From NCBI RefSeq assembly GCF_000143965.1, contig NC_014365.1:1949501-2013500 (forward strand): a DNA stretch of 64,000 bases. The letters are read 5' to 3'. Made by a program: the position numbers and the translations under genes. Below the pieces are notes generated by a model. That model was not told the DNA's origin. It ran no database searches and was given only the letters and a program-made list of their open reading frames with translations. This document shows positions 24,473 to 33,114 of the stretch, one piece after another (within the stretch, counting starts at the first letter, position 1; each line of letters begins with the position of its first letter). The DNA comes from Desulfarculus baarsii DSM 2075. Lineage in GTDB: Bacteria > Desulfobacterota > Desulfarculia > Desulfarculales > Desulfarculaceae.

Positions 24473-24501
24473 ATTATGCCTTGCGCCAAGCGATGATTCA
24501 A
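24473..24501 (-). promoter_or_regulatory. promoter of yedE-tusA (minus strand)
   Basis: On the minus strand TTGAAT (24501-24496) and CATAAT (24478-24473) are 17 bases apart. They lie in the 220-base divergent gap and point at the transporter gene. Confidence 0.5.
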
Positions 24502-24527
24502 CCCGCAAAAAACACTTAAGCGCGCGG

Positions 24528-24557
24528 TTGACACGGGCGGTGGCCACGGTTTATCAA
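24528..24557 (+). promoter_or_regulatory. promoter of the TPR protein gene
   Basis: TTGACA at 24528-24533 and TATCAA at 24552-24557 with an 18-base spacer, 37 bases before the ATG at 24594. Confidence 0.5.
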
Positions 24558-24593
24558 CGCATAGGCCCTTCGTACAACAATGGAGAAAACCAA

Positions 24594-25997
24594 ATGACCA
24601 AGCTTCTGCTGCGCCTTGCCTGTCTGATAGCAGCGCTGGCCGCCATCGCCGCGGCCCAGCCGGCCCACGCCAACGACGAGGAAGTGGACCTGGGCATCAT
24701 CACGCTGAAAACGCGCGGCGAGGCCGAAAGCGTTCGTGGCAAACTGAACTCCGGCGCCAACTTCGAGGCGTTGGCCAAACAGGTCTCCGAGGGGCCGGCC
24801 GTCTCCAGGGGCGGTAGGGTGGGGCGGCAGAAAGTCAAGGGCCTGCGCGCCGAATACCGCGCCGCCCTGGCCGGCCTGGCGCCCATGAAGCCCAGCAAGG
24901 TCGTGCCCATCGAGGATGGCTACGCCGTTTTGATGCGCTTCAATCAGCCCCGGGCCGAGCCCACCGCGCCGCCGCCCAGCCTGGCCCTGGAGCCCAAGAC
25001 TTATTACCAGCCCAGCGTGGCCCCCGCCAGGCCGGTTTCGCCCGCCGAGGTCGAGGACGCGCCGGTTTTCATGCGCGGCCGCCGCGCGTTGATGGCCGCC
25101 CTGGAAAATCTGGTGGTGGGCGACTTCGAAAGCGCTGAAAAGAACATCACCGAAGCCAGGGGCTACAACCCCCATGACGAGGCCACCATGTTCATGCAAA
25201 GCATCGTCGACGGCGTCAACTCTGGCGGGCTGCGCAAAGAGGCGGCGGTGACCTTTGGCGATGGTTTCCTGGCCATGCTGGAAGGCGACGTGGCCCAGGC
25301 CGAGAAGCTCTTCGGCAAGGCCGCCGCCGATGACCCGCGCCTGTGGCAGGCCAGGCTGTTCGAGGCCAACATGATGGCCGGCCAGGGCCGGGGCGATCAG
25401 GCTCGCGCCCTGCTGGAGGCCTTGGTGGCTCAAAAGCCCGACGTGGCCGAGGCGCATTTGAGCTTGGCCATGATGAGCATGGGCGAGGGCAAGATGGGCC
25501 AGGGCAAGCAAGAGTTGGAGCGAGCCCTCAAAGCCAACCCCAACATGGCCCAGGCCCTCTACCAGATGGGCCAGGTGGCTGTTTACGAGGGCGACGCCGG
25601 CCGGGCCGAGGGCTACTTCAAGGCGGCCATTGCCGCCGACCCCTATTACGAAGAGGCCTACAACGACCTGGGCCTGATCTACGCCCACTTGGGCCGCGTG
25701 GCCGACGCCGAGGCCAGCTTCAACAAAGCCTTGGAGTTCAACCCCACGTTTTTCCCGGCGCACATCGGCCTGGGCAACCTCTACGGCCGCGAACGCCAGT
25801 TCAACAAGGCCGTGGATGAATTCAACAAGGCCCTGACCATCGACCCGACCTTCGCGCCGGCCTACTACAACGCCGCCTTGGCTTATGTCGCCATGGACAT
25901 GTGGGCCGACGCCATCCGCTACGCCGACAAGGCGGCCAGCCTGGGCATGGACATCCCGCCGGACATGGCCAAGGATTTGAACGCCCACCGCCGCTAA
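24594..25997 (+). CDS. exported parvulin-like/TPR protein
   Basis: 467 aa. A cleavable signal peptide (LLLRLACLIAALAAIAAAQPAHA) is followed by a short PpiC/parvulin-like domain (residues ~35-120: ITLKTRGEAESVRGKLNSG...NFEALAKQVSEGPAVSRGG..VGRQKVKGL) and, after a proline-rich linker, at least six TPR units (for example ALYQMGQVAVYEGDAGRAEGYFKAAIAADP and AYNDLGLIYAHLGRVADAEASFNKALEFNP). The domain order suggests a periplasmic scaffold or folding helper. TGGAG lies 8 bases before ATG 24594. Overlaps the convergent next gene by four bases. Peptidyl-prolyl isomerase activity is uncertain because the domain is shortened. Confidence 0.8.
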   Translation: MTKLLLRLACLIAALAAIAAAQPAHANDEEVDLGIITLKTRGEAESVRGKLNSGANFEALAKQVSEGPAVSRGGRVGRQKVKGLRAEYRAALAGLAPMKPSKVVPIEDGYAVLMRFNQPRAEPTAPPPSLALEPKTYYQPSVAPARPVSPAEVEDAPVFMRGRRALMAALENLVVGDFESAEKNITEARGYNPHDEATMFMQSIVDGVNSGGLRKEAAVTFGDGFLAMLEGDVAQAEKLFGKAAADDPRLWQARLFEANMMAGQGRGDQARALLEALVAQKPDVAEAHLSLAMMSMGEGKMGQGKQELERALKANPNMAQALYQMGQVAVYEGDAGRAEGYFKAAIAADPYYEEAYNDLGLIYAHLGRVADAEASFNKALEFNPTFFPAHIGLGNLYGRERQFNKAVDEFNKALTIDPTFAPAYYNAALAYVAMDMWADAIRYADKAASLGMDIPPDMAKDLNAHRR

Positions 25998-26713
25998 TCG
26001 ACGACGGGCAGGGCCAAGCAGCGCCAGACGTCCTCGGCCCGGCGGCGCAGCTCTGGATCCTCCGCGCCGCTTGGGCCGATCAAGGTCAGGACGACCTGGG
26101 CCAGGGTTTGGCCCTGGTCGTCCTCCACGCCGATGGTCAGATCCTCCGGGCCTTGGTGGCGGCGTTTGCGCGCGCCGCCGGCCCGCTCCAGCCTGGCCAG
26201 GGCGGCCAGGGCCCGGCAATCGGGCGCGGGTAGGGCGGCCATGGCCGCCAGGGCCCTGACGATGCGCCCGCGCTCCAGGCCCAGGGCGCGGGCCAGGGCC
26301 TCGACCACCTCGGGCCGGGCGCTGGCGTAGGGCCTACCGGCGGCCAAGGCGGCGGCCTCGCGGGCCAGATAATCTTCAAGCATACTATTCAAAAAATGCA
26401 TATCATCTGGCGATAACTGCTCATTTATTGAGGCGAGAAACGTCGTCAATCGTTGCAGATTGGCCAACGCCCGCTCCAGGCCACGAAAAAGGCCCTGACC
26501 CACGCTGGCGTAATCCAGGTCGCGGACGATCAATTTCAAATAGGCCCTGGCCGTGGCCGCCCGCAGGGCGCGCAGCTGGTCGGGCGGGAGCGCGCCCAGG
26601 TGATGCAGGCTCTCGGCCAGGGCCACTTCGGGCATTTCGCCGGCGGTCTCGATCATCAAGGCCTCATCCTCCAGATGATCGGGCGGCGGGGCTTGCAAAA
26701 AGACGTTGGCCAT
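25994..26713 (-). CDS. hypothetical protein, 239 aa
   Basis: The protein is almost entirely alpha-helical, with leucine- and alanine-rich segments (PEVALAESLHHLGALPPDQLRALRAATARAYLKLIVRDLDY) and no signal or membrane helix. A polyacidic/basic C-terminal region (ARLERAGGARKRRHQGPEDLTIGVEDDQGQ) follows. I do not recognise it. It is convergent with the TPR gene (four-base overlap) and diverges from the gene at 26879. A segment around 26380-26440, encoding DDMHFLNSMLEDYLA and its surroundings, is AT-richer than the rest, but the frame remains open. Confidence 0.65.
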   Translation of the reverse strand: MANVFLQAPPPDHLEDEALMIETAGEMPEVALAESLHHLGALPPDQLRALRAATARAYLKLIVRDLDYASVGQGLFRGLERALANLQRLTTFLASINEQLSPDDMHFLNSMLEDYLAREAAALAAGRPYASARPEVVEALARALGLERGRIVRALAAMAALPAPDCRALAALARLERAGGARKRRHQGPEDLTIGVEDDQGQTLAQVVLTLIGPSGAEDPELRRRAEDVWRCLALPVVD

Positions 26714-26740
26714 TTTTCCGTTTGCGGGGTCAAGTAGTTA

Positions 26741-26769
26741 TTGCCAATGATGCACTCAGGTGCTAGAAA
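26741..26769 (+). promoter_or_regulatory. candidate promoter for the gene at 26879
   Basis: TTGCCA (26741-26746), 17-base spacer, TAGAAA (26764-26769). The 5' leader would be about 100 bases. Confidence 0.4.
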
Positions 26770-26878
26770 AGCCTAACGGCGCTGGGCTCTGATTTTACCC
26801 CAGGCCAACCGACGGCGCATTGGCAAAGCCCTGGCAAGGGCGTTCGCGCCGCTCGCCTGCCAGATGGGAAGGAATGCT

Positions 26879-27298
26879 ATGGGTGGCAATTTCAGCACCA
26901 ACTATCGCGAGAGCAACCTGATCTCGCGCCTGGAAAGCTCTCGCCAATCGGCCTGGAGCCGGCAATTGTCCATGCTGGGCGATCTTGGCGACGACGTGGC
27001 CCGCAAATTGGCGCTCAAATTGGTCCACGCCGGCCTGATCGAAGTGACCAACATGCGCGACCTCGAGGAACAACTCATCGTCTGTGTCAATGATTTGCTC
27101 CACGCCGAGGACTTCGAGATTCAATACGCCATTTCGCCCATCCGCGATCTGGTCGACAAGCCCAACCGCATCAGCCTGTTCGTCACCGCCTTCATCATCG
27201 AGAAGCTCATCAATCACCGGGCCGTGGTCGATGTCTTTGGCACCGACGAAGAAATCTACAACGTGGTCAACGACGAAATCATGCGCATGCTTAAATAG
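26879..27298 (+). CDS. conserved-looking hypothetical protein, 139 aa
   Basis: The start is the ATG at 26879, with GGGAAGGA 5 bases upstream, rather than the ATG at 26864. The protein is soluble, mixed alpha-helical, with well-spaced charged and hydrophobic residues: SRLESSRQSAWSRQLSMLGDLGDDVARKLALKLVHAGLIEVTN, then FEIQYAISPIRDLVDKPNRISLFVTAF. No motif known to me. It stands alone between a promoter and a terminator (27337), so it is a monocistronic unit. Confidence 0.7.
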   Translation: MGGNFSTNYRESNLISRLESSRQSAWSRQLSMLGDLGDDVARKLALKLVHAGLIEVTNMRDLEEQLIVCVNDLLHAEDFEIQYAISPIRDLVDKPNRISLFVTAFIIEKLINHRAVVDVFGTDEEIYNVVNDEIMRMLK

Positions 27299-27336
27299 CG
27301 TCGGCCGTTGCGGGCCGTCAACCGCTTGATGTCCGG

Positions 27337-27366
27337 CCGTGGGCGTTTGCCGCCCGCGGTTTTTTT
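27337..27366 (+). terminator. terminator after the gene at 26879
   Basis: A 9-bp stem with one G-T pair (CCGTGGGCG / CGCCCGCGG), 5-base loop, followed by a seven-T run. Confidence 0.85.
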
Positions 27367-27378
27367 GTGAGGAGAGTC

Positions 27379-27774
27379 ATGGAGATGGAAATCGCTTTGA
27401 CCGGCGGCAAAAAGATCGAAGTGCGTTGGGATGACTTTGTGGTCGAGGCCGATCAATCCAAGGCGGCCGGCGGCGAAGGCGACGCGCCCGAGCCGTTCAT
27501 GCTCTTTTTGGCCAGCCTGGGCGCTTGCAGCGGGATGTACGCGTTGTCGTTCTGCCAGGCCCGCGACATCCCCACCGCCGGCCTCAAGCTGCGCCAAAAG
27601 CTCGTCTCCGACGCCGAGGGCAAGCGCCTGAAGCAGGTGCGCATCGAGATCGTCCTGCCGCCCGAGTTCCCGGCCAAGTACGAAAAGGCCATTGTCCGCG
27701 TGGCCGACCAATGCGCCGTGAAAAAAGCCATCCAAAATCCGCCGTTGATCGAAACCGTGGCCGTGCGCGCCTAA
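27379..27774 (+). CDS. OsmC-family protein
   Basis: 131 aa. The OsmC/Ohr fold is shown by the two conserved cysteines in context: FLASLGACSGMYALSFCQAR (first Cys) and VRVADQCAVKKAIQNPP (second Cys). These form the peroxide-reducing pair in Ohr/OsmC enzymes, but many related YhfA-like members have unknown function. GAGGAGAG precedes the ATG at 27379. Its 3' end overlaps the convergent cbiB gene by four bases. Confidence 0.88.
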   Translation: MEMEIALTGGKKIEVRWDDFVVEADQSKAAGGEGDAPEPFMLFLASLGACSGMYALSFCQARDIPTAGLKLRQKLVSDAEGKRLKQVRIEIVLPPEFPAKYEKAIVRVADQCAVKKAIQNPPLIETVAVRA

Positions 27775-28736
27775 AACCAGCCCCACGGCAGAAGCCAGGC
27801 CGCGCCGGCGGCCAGCAGACCGCCCAGCAGCGAGGCCGTCGCCAGCAGCCGCCGGGCCGCCGCCACATCGGCGGCGAGGGGGTCGCGGCCATGGGGGTTG
27901 ATCCAGGGCTTTTCGACCAGCCGGCCGCCGTAGACGTTTGGGCCGCCCATGCGCAGATCCAGGGCCCCGGCGGCTGCTGCTTCGGGCCAGCCGGAGTTGG
28001 GGCTGGCGTGATCGGCGTGGCAATCCCTGGCCGCGCGCCAGGCCCCGGCGGCCTCCAGGCCGCAGAGACGGGCCGCCGCCACGATCACAAGCGCGCTCAG
28101 CCGAGCCGGCGCGAAACCGGCCACGTCGTCGAGCCTGGCGGCGAACCGGCCGAAGTATCCGTACTTTTCGTTCTTGTAGCCAATCATCGAATCAAGGGTG
28201 TTGACCGCCTTGTAGGCCACGGCCAGGGCCGGGCCACCCAGGGCCAGGTAAAGCAGCGGCGCGGCCACGCCGTCGTTGAAGTTTTCGGCCACGGTCTCGA
28301 TGACCGCCCGGCGGATGCCGGCGGCGTCGAGGTTTCGCGTTTCGCGGCCCACGATCATCGAAAGACGCTGGCGGGCCAAGGCCAGATCGCCCCTGGCCAA
28401 GGGCGTCTCCACCCGGCCGGCCTCGCGCCAGAGCTGGCCGGCGGCCAGGCACTGAAAGGCCAGGACCAGCCCCACCGCCCAGCCCAGCGGCGGCCAGAGC
28501 CAGGCGGCCCCGGCCATGATCAGCCAGGATAGCGCGCCAAAGCCCAGCACCACGCACCATGTCAACGCCGCCCCGGCCCAAAGGGCCGCTGCCGGCCGCC
28601 CCGCGCGGGGGAGCAGTCTTCGCTCCAGGCGCTGGATGGAAAAACCCACCAGACGCACGAAGTGGGGCCAGCGCGGCGGGTCGCCGATGGCCCAGTCCAG
28701 GGCGCAGGCCAAAAGCACAAGCAATGGTTCGATCAT
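27771..28736 (-). CDS. cbiB: cobalamin biosynthesis protein CbiB/CobD
   Basis: 321 aa membrane enzyme that attaches the aminopropanol (or its phosphate) arm to adenosylcobyric acid, giving adenosylcobinamide. Signature segments are DWAIGDPPRWPHFVRLVG near the N-terminus, FNDGVAAPLLYLALGGPALAVAYKAVNTLDSMIGYKNEKYGYFG, and SPNSGWPEAAAAGALDLRMGG. Four to five membrane helices. Start ATG 28736. No other cobalamin gene is next to it in this window. It diverges from pgpA. Confidence 0.93.
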   Translation of the reverse strand: MIEPLLVLLACALDWAIGDPPRWPHFVRLVGFSIQRLERRLLPRAGRPAAALWAGAALTWCVVLGFGALSWLIMAGAAWLWPPLGWAVGLVLAFQCLAAGQLWREAGRVETPLARGDLALARQRLSMIVGRETRNLDAAGIRRAVIETVAENFNDGVAAPLLYLALGGPALAVAYKAVNTLDSMIGYKNEKYGYFGRFAARLDDVAGFAPARLSALVIVAAARLCGLEAAGAWRAARDCHADHASPNSGWPEAAAAGALDLRMGGPNVYGGRLVEKPWINPHGRDPLAADVAAARRLLATASLLGGLLAAGAAWLLPWGWF

Positions 28737-28821
28737 TGGCGGACTCCGCAAGGTGTGGGCCAAAGATACCAAAGGCGGCGGTCATGCACAAATCAAGGCG
28801 CGCCGCCGGGGCCGCTTTGGC

Positions 28822-28850
28822 TTTGCCGGGGCGGCCGTTTTTGCTAGATT
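28822..28850 (+). promoter_or_regulatory. promoter of pgpA (TTTGCC-N17-TAGATT)
   Basis: TTTGCC at 28822-28827, 17-base spacer, TAGATT at 28845-28850; the ATG at 28857 begins 6 bases after. Same layout as at 3145 and 18041. Confidence 0.5.
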
Positions 28851-28856
28851 GGGGCC

Positions 28857-29342
28857 ATGAGCGCCAAAACCGACACCGCCATCAAATTGACCGCCTCGTT
28901 GGGCGTGGGGCTTTTGCCTGGCGCGCCAGGCACCTACGGCTCGTTGGCCACGTTGGGCCTGGCCGCGGCTTGGCTGGCCCTGGGCGGCGGGGCCTTCGTT
29001 GGTCTGGGCTATTGGCTGGGCGTGCTGGGGCTGAGCGCGCTGGCCGTGGCCGTCAGCCGCGCCGCGTTGGCGCGCGGCGTCTTCGGCCCATCCGCCGATC
29101 CCTCGGCCATCGTCATCGACGAGGCCGCCGGCATGCTCCTGGCCCTGGCCTGGAGCGACCGCCTGGGCTGGCCGCTGCTGATGGCCTTTGCCGCCTTCAG
29201 GCTATTTGACATCGCCAAACCGTGGCCGGTCGGCTGGTCGCAGAGCCTGCCAGGGGCCTGGGGCGTGGTCGTCGACGACCTGTTGGCCGGCCTCTACGCC
29301 TTGGCCGTCACCCGCCTGGCGGTGGGCTGGCTGGGCGGCTAG
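28857..29342 (+). CDS. pgpA: phosphatidylglycerophosphatase A
   Basis: 161 aa membrane enzyme that dephosphorylates phosphatidylglycerol phosphate in phospholipid synthesis. Conserved motifs are GLLPGAPGTYGSLATL near the N-terminus, VIDEAAGMLLAL with the metal-binding Asp-Glu, and FRLFDIAKPWPV...GAWGVVVDDLLAGLYA at the C-terminus. Four membrane helices. The predicted transcript starts next to the ATG, so it may be read leaderless. It ends two bases before the convergent deacetylase gene. Confidence 0.93.
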   Translation: MSAKTDTAIKLTASLGVGLLPGAPGTYGSLATLGLAAAWLALGGGAFVGLGYWLGVLGLSALAVAVSRAALARGVFGPSADPSAIVIDEAAGMLLALAWSDRLGWPLLMAFAAFRLFDIAKPWPVGWSQSLPGAWGVVVDDLLAGLYALAVTRLAVGWLGG

Positions 29343-29344
29343 GG

Positions 29345-30625
29345 TCAATCCAACAGTTCGGAGACCGGGCGCAGGCGCACTTCTTGGCGCAAGCGCTCCT
29401 GATAATGGCGCAGGGCCTTGATCGTGGCCTGGTGGGGATGGCCGATGGCGATGACCGGGTGGCCGCCCCTGGCCAGGTGGATCAACCCCTCGATCTGGCG
29501 ACGAATGGCCTGTTCATCCACTTCATGATCCAAAAACATATCGCGGCGGGCGCGGCGCAGGCCCAACTGGCCGGCCACGTCGTAGGCCGCCGAGCGCGGT
29601 GAGGTGAGGCTGTCGACAAAAAACAGGCCGCGACGGCCGATCTGGGTCATCACCGGCCGCAACGCCGTGGCGTCCTCGGTGAACCTGGAGCCCATGTGGT
29701 TGTTGACGCCCACGGCTTCGGGCAAAAAGTCCAGGTCGGCGGCGGTCTGGCGGGCCAGGGCCTGCTCGTCGGCCTCGACCAACAGCGCGCCCGGCCCAGG
29801 GCTCAGCCTGGGGAATGACTTGGGCTCCATGGGCAGATGCAGCAGCACCTGGCGACCGCGCGCCTTGGCCATTCGCGCCACCTGGCGGCCGTGGGGCGAA
29901 AAGGGCAGGATGGAAAAGGTCAAATCCAGGTCCAGCTCCAGCAACTCCTTGGCCGGGCCCAGCAGGTAGCCCATGTCATCGATGACGATGGCCGCCAAGG
30001 CCTCGCGCCGATCGGGCGGCGGGGCCGGACCGTCGGGCGCGGCCTGGGCGGTGATGATCAGGCGGTGGCTGGGCCGGCCGGCGAGGCTCAGCTCCATGAT
30101 CCAGGCGCGGCCGCGCTGACGCCAACGCCTTGGCGCGCTCAGGCCGGCCAGGGCGCTTTCCACGGCGGAGCGGATTTTGCCCGCGTCCTCGCCGGGGGCC
30201 AACTCCACCTTCATCTGCGCCACCTGGCCCCAGGGTTCGCCGGCCATGCTCAGGCCGACGCGTGCCGGATCGAGCCCGCCACGGGCCAGGCCGGCCAGCA
30301 TGGCGTCGGTGAGGCGTTCGGCGGCCCGATCGCCGCCTTGACGACGCGGCGCCTCCTCGAAGGCGATGGACGCCTTGGGCGCGGCCCTTTGGGTGACCGC
30401 CTTGGCCGGGGCTGGCGGCGGCGCCATGGGCCAGTTCCAGGCCACCATCAAACCAGCCACGGCCAGGCAGCCGGCCGCCAGCCAAAGCAACCCGCCCAGC
30501 CAGCGATTGGTCCGCGAGGACTTGCGACGGGGGCTCTTTTTCTTTTTGGGGCTTGTTTTGGCGGCGCGTCCGCCCCGATTGCGGGGCGGACGGCCGGTGG
30601 ATTTGCTTGGCTTTTTGCCGGGCAC
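29345..30625 (-). CDS. divergent polysaccharide deacetylase (YibQ family)
   Basis: 426 aa. A very basic N-terminus (~40 residues of Lys/Arg/Ser/Pro) precedes one membrane helix (WLGGLLWLAAGCLAVAGLMVAW), a proline/alanine linker and a C-terminal divergent NodB-like barrel: AIVIDDMGYLLGPAKELL, LLHLPMEPKSF, VGVNNHMGSRFTED, FFVDSLTSP, and GHPVIAIGHPHQATIKAL. In E. coli yibQ lies next to envC, and here it is in the same operon as envC and ctpA, so a role at the septum or in peptidoglycan turnover is likely. The start is a GTG at 30625 immediately following the ctpA stop. Confidence 0.88.
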   Translation of the reverse strand: MPGKKPSKSTGRPPRNRGGRAAKTSPKKKKSPRRKSSRTNRWLGGLLWLAAGCLAVAGLMVAWNWPMAPPPAPAKAVTQRAAPKASIAFEEAPRRQGGDRAAERLTDAMLAGLARGGLDPARVGLSMAGEPWGQVAQMKVELAPGEDAGKIRSAVESALAGLSAPRRWRQRGRAWIMELSLAGRPSHRLIITAQAAPDGPAPPPDRREALAAIVIDDMGYLLGPAKELLELDLDLTFSILPFSPHGRQVARMAKARGRQVLLHLPMEPKSFPRLSPGPGALLVEADEQALARQTAADLDFLPEAVGVNNHMGSRFTEDATALRPVMTQIGRRGLFFVDSLTSPRSAAYDVAGQLGLRRARRDMFLDHEVDEQAIRRQIEGLIHLARGGHPVIAIGHPHQATIKALRHYQERLRQEVRLRPVSELLD

Positions 30626-31969
30626 TTAGTTGGCGGCGGTGTTCTTCGTGGACATCGGCGCGAAGACCTGCCAGGCCTTGAGCAGGTCCAGGGCGCGGCG
30701 CAACTGGTTGTCCTTATCCAGCTTGTCCTTGGCGTAATAGAGCTTGGAGTCGGACTTCTTGTCGGCCTTGGCCGCATCGCCCTCGGCGGCGATGGCCCCG
30801 GTCAGGTCTTTTTCGCGGATGGATTGGTCCTTGGCCGCCGGCTTATCCTTGGCTTCTTCCTCGGGCGGATCAAAGGGCACCACCAGATCGGGCTCGATGC
30901 CCTTGGCCTGGATCGACCGGCCGTTGGGCGTGTAATAGCGGGCGGTGGTCAGGCGCAGGGCCCCGTTGTCGCCCAGGGGGATGATCGTCTGCACCGAGCC
31001 CTTGCCGAACGACGGCGAGCCCACGACCATGGCTCGTTTGTGGTCTTGCAGCGCGCCGGCCAGAATCTCGCTGGCGCTGGCCGAGCCCTGGTTGATCAGG
31101 ACGATGATGGGGTAGTCGCCGGCGGTGACGGTGGGCGTGGCGTTGAAGACCATGTCCTGGTTCTTGTTGCGGCCCTTGGTGGAGACGATCACGCCGCCGC
31201 TGAGGAACTGATCGGCGGCGGTGACGGCCTCTTGCAGCAGTCCGCCGGGGTCGTTGCGCAGGTCGAGCACCAAACCGCGCAGAGGGGTCTTTTGGCTCTG
31301 CAATGTTTGCAGGGCTTCGATCAGGTCGCGGGTGGTGGTCTCTTGGAAATTGCTGATGCGGATGTAGCCGTAACCGTCCTCGAGCAGGTTGTAGCGCACG
31401 CTGTGCAGGGGGATCAGGTCGCGGGTGATGGCGATGTCGATGAGCTGGGGCGCATCATCGCGCATGACGGTCAGCACCACCTTGGAGCCCTGGGCCCCGC
31501 GGATGGACTTGACCGCGTCCATGGTCGTCATGCCCTTGGTCAGCTTGCCGTCGATCTTGATGATGCGGTCGCCGGCCTTGACGCCGGCCTTGTAGGCCGG
31601 GGTGTCCTCGATGGGCGAGACCACCGTGAGCACGCCGTCCTTGGAGGTGATCTCGATGCCCACGCCGTAGAAGCTGCCCTTGGTCTCGATCTGCAGGTCT
31701 TTGAACTCCTCGGGGCTCATGTACGAGGAGTGGGGGTCGAGGTTATCGACCATGCCCTTGATGGCCCGCTGGATCAGATCCTTGGAGGTTTTTTCCTCGA
31801 CGTACTTTTGCTTGATTTCCTCTAGCACCTCGGTTAGCAGGCGCATCTGCTGATATTCGTCGTCGCTGGCGGCGTTGCTTTGCGGGGTGGGGAGATAGGG
31901 CGCCAAAAGCATGGCCAAGCCAACTATCGCCGCAAGGATCATCGGAATCCGCATCTGGCCTCGACGCAT
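30626..31969 (-). CDS. ctpA: C-terminal processing serine peptidase CtpA/Prc (S41)
   Basis: 447 aa. A signal-anchor (IPMILAAIVGLAMLLAPYL) leads to an N-terminal helical domain, a PDZ domain (residues ~95-175: GVGIEITSKDGVLTVVSPIEDTPAYKAGVKAGDRIIKIDG) and the S41 protease domain with the catalytic Ser in NQGSASASEILAGAL and the general-base Lys in FGKGSVQT. A charged C-terminal tail rich in Lys/Asp (KDKPAAKDQ...) follows. Periplasmic. GGGAGG precedes ATG 31969. Members of this family cut peptidoglycan hydrolases or their regulators, which fits the adjacent envC. Confidence 0.93.
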   Translation of the reverse strand: MRRGQMRIPMILAAIVGLAMLLAPYLPTPQSNAASDDEYQQMRLLTEVLEEIKQKYVEEKTSKDLIQRAIKGMVDNLDPHSSYMSPEEFKDLQIETKGSFYGVGIEITSKDGVLTVVSPIEDTPAYKAGVKAGDRIIKIDGKLTKGMTTMDAVKSIRGAQGSKVVLTVMRDDAPQLIDIAITRDLIPLHSVRYNLLEDGYGYIRISNFQETTTRDLIEALQTLQSQKTPLRGLVLDLRNDPGGLLQEAVTAADQFLSGGVIVSTKGRNKNQDMVFNATPTVTAGDYPIIVLINQGSASASEILAGALQDHKRAMVVGSPSFGKGSVQTIIPLGDNGALRLTTARYYTPNGRSIQAKGIEPDLVVPFDPPEEEAKDKPAAKDQSIREKDLTGAIAAEGDAAKADKKSDSKLYYAKDKLDKDNQLRRALDLLKAWQVFAPMSTKNTAAN

Positions 31970-32031
31970 TTAAGCCTCCCAACCCATGAAGGAAAAGACA
32001 GCAATTAGCTTAACCCTTGAGGCAACCTCGG

Positions 32032-33114
32032 TCAAGGGGCCAGCCTCAGCCATTCTAGCGAATTTACGGGTTTAGAGTTTTTGCGCACCTCCAGGTAAAG
32101 CCTGCCGCCGGGGCCCACCGCCCCCACCACCTGGCTGGCCGCGACCCGTTGGCCTGGCTCCACCGACAGCGTTTCCAGATAGGCCAAAACAGTGTGCACC
32201 CGCTGGCCGTGGTCCAGGACGACCACTTTGCCCCAGCCGCTGATTTCGGCGGCGTAGGCCACCTCGCCATCCCAGGGTGCGCGAACCTGAGCCCCCCGCC
32301 GGGCGCTGAAGGTCACCCCCCGTGAACCCACGGCCTCGTGGGTCACGCCCTCCACCGGCTGGGCGGCGCGGCGCTGGGAAACGGCCTCGGGCGCTTGGTC
32401 CGGGTCGAAGCGCAGATCGAGGGCGAACGTGCGCACAAGGCGCGATTCGGCCTCACGCAAGGCCTCGATGACCTCGGCCAGGCGGCCTTGTTCCTGGCTC
32501 AGCCGGCCCATCAAGGCGCTGGCCTGGCTTTGATGGCTTTCCAGGCGCTCCAGGCTTTGTTCGAGCTGTAGGCAGGTGCGGGCGTGTTCGTCGCGCTGCC
32601 GCCGCAGTTGATCCTCCAGGCGCGCCAAGGCCGCGGCCTGGGCCGCCAGGGCGTCCAGGCGTCGCCGGTCGGCTTCGACCACCGCGGTCATGGCCCGCGA
32701 GCGCTCCAGGGCTTCGGCCAGGCTTTGCGACGAGGCCAGTAGATGCAGGCTGGCGTCGGCCCCGAAAAGATAGAGCGCCCGCAGGCGGCGGCCGTAAACC
32801 CGCCTGGCCTGGGTCAGGCGGGTTTGCATTTCGGCGGCCTGGGCCTTGATGGCCTCCAGGCGGGCGGCCTCCTCGCCGCGTTGCTGGCGCAGCCGAACCA
32901 GGAGCGCCGTCTCCTCGGTTTGGCGGCGGCGGGCCTCTTGCAACTGGCTGGCCAGGGCGCTGGCTTTTTCCTGCATGGCCTGGCGCTGGCCCAGCAAATC
33001 ATCCAGGCGCAGGCGCAACTCGTGACGGGCGTCGATCTCGTCGGCGGCGCGGGCCGTTGGCGGGCCGGCCGCCAGCACGGCCAACGCCGCCAGCATCGCG
33101 GCCAAAAGCTTCAA
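32032..33114 (-). CDS. envC: EnvC-like murein hydrolase activator
   Basis: 360 aa. A signal peptide (KLLAAMLAALAVLAAGPPTARA) is followed by ~200 residues of coiled coil (ELRLRLDDLLGQRQAMQEK..., QLRRQRDEHARTCLQLEQSLERLESH) and a C-terminal LytM/M23 domain. The M23 zinc ligands are missing: the HxH position reads LYLEVR, as in EnvC, so the protein is an activator of amidases, not an enzyme. The likely start is TTG 33114, which overlaps the ftsX stop (TTGA); an ATG start six codons later would remove the charged signal N-terminus. Works in the periplasm with FtsEX. Confidence 0.9.
   Translation of the reverse strand: MKLLAAMLAALAVLAAGPPTARAADEIDARHELRLRLDDLLGQRQAMQEKASALASQLQEARRRQTEETALLVRLRQQRGEEAARLEAIKAQAAEMQTRLTQARRVYGRRLRALYLFGADASLHLLASSQSLAEALERSRAMTAVVEADRRRLDALAAQAAALARLEDQLRRQRDEHARTCLQLEQSLERLESHQSQASALMGRLSQEQGRLAEVIEALREAESRLVRTFALDLRFDPDQAPEAVSQRRAAQPVEGVTHEAVGSRGVTFSARRGAQVRAPWDGEVAYAAEISGWGKVVVLDHGQRVHTVLAYLETLSVEPGQRVAASQVVGAVGPGGRLYLEVRKNSKPVNSLEWLRLAP

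Noticed and set aside
26320-26440. AT-rich patch in the hypothetical gene as a sign of insertion
   Set aside because: The frame stays open and no repeat or duplicated border is seen.
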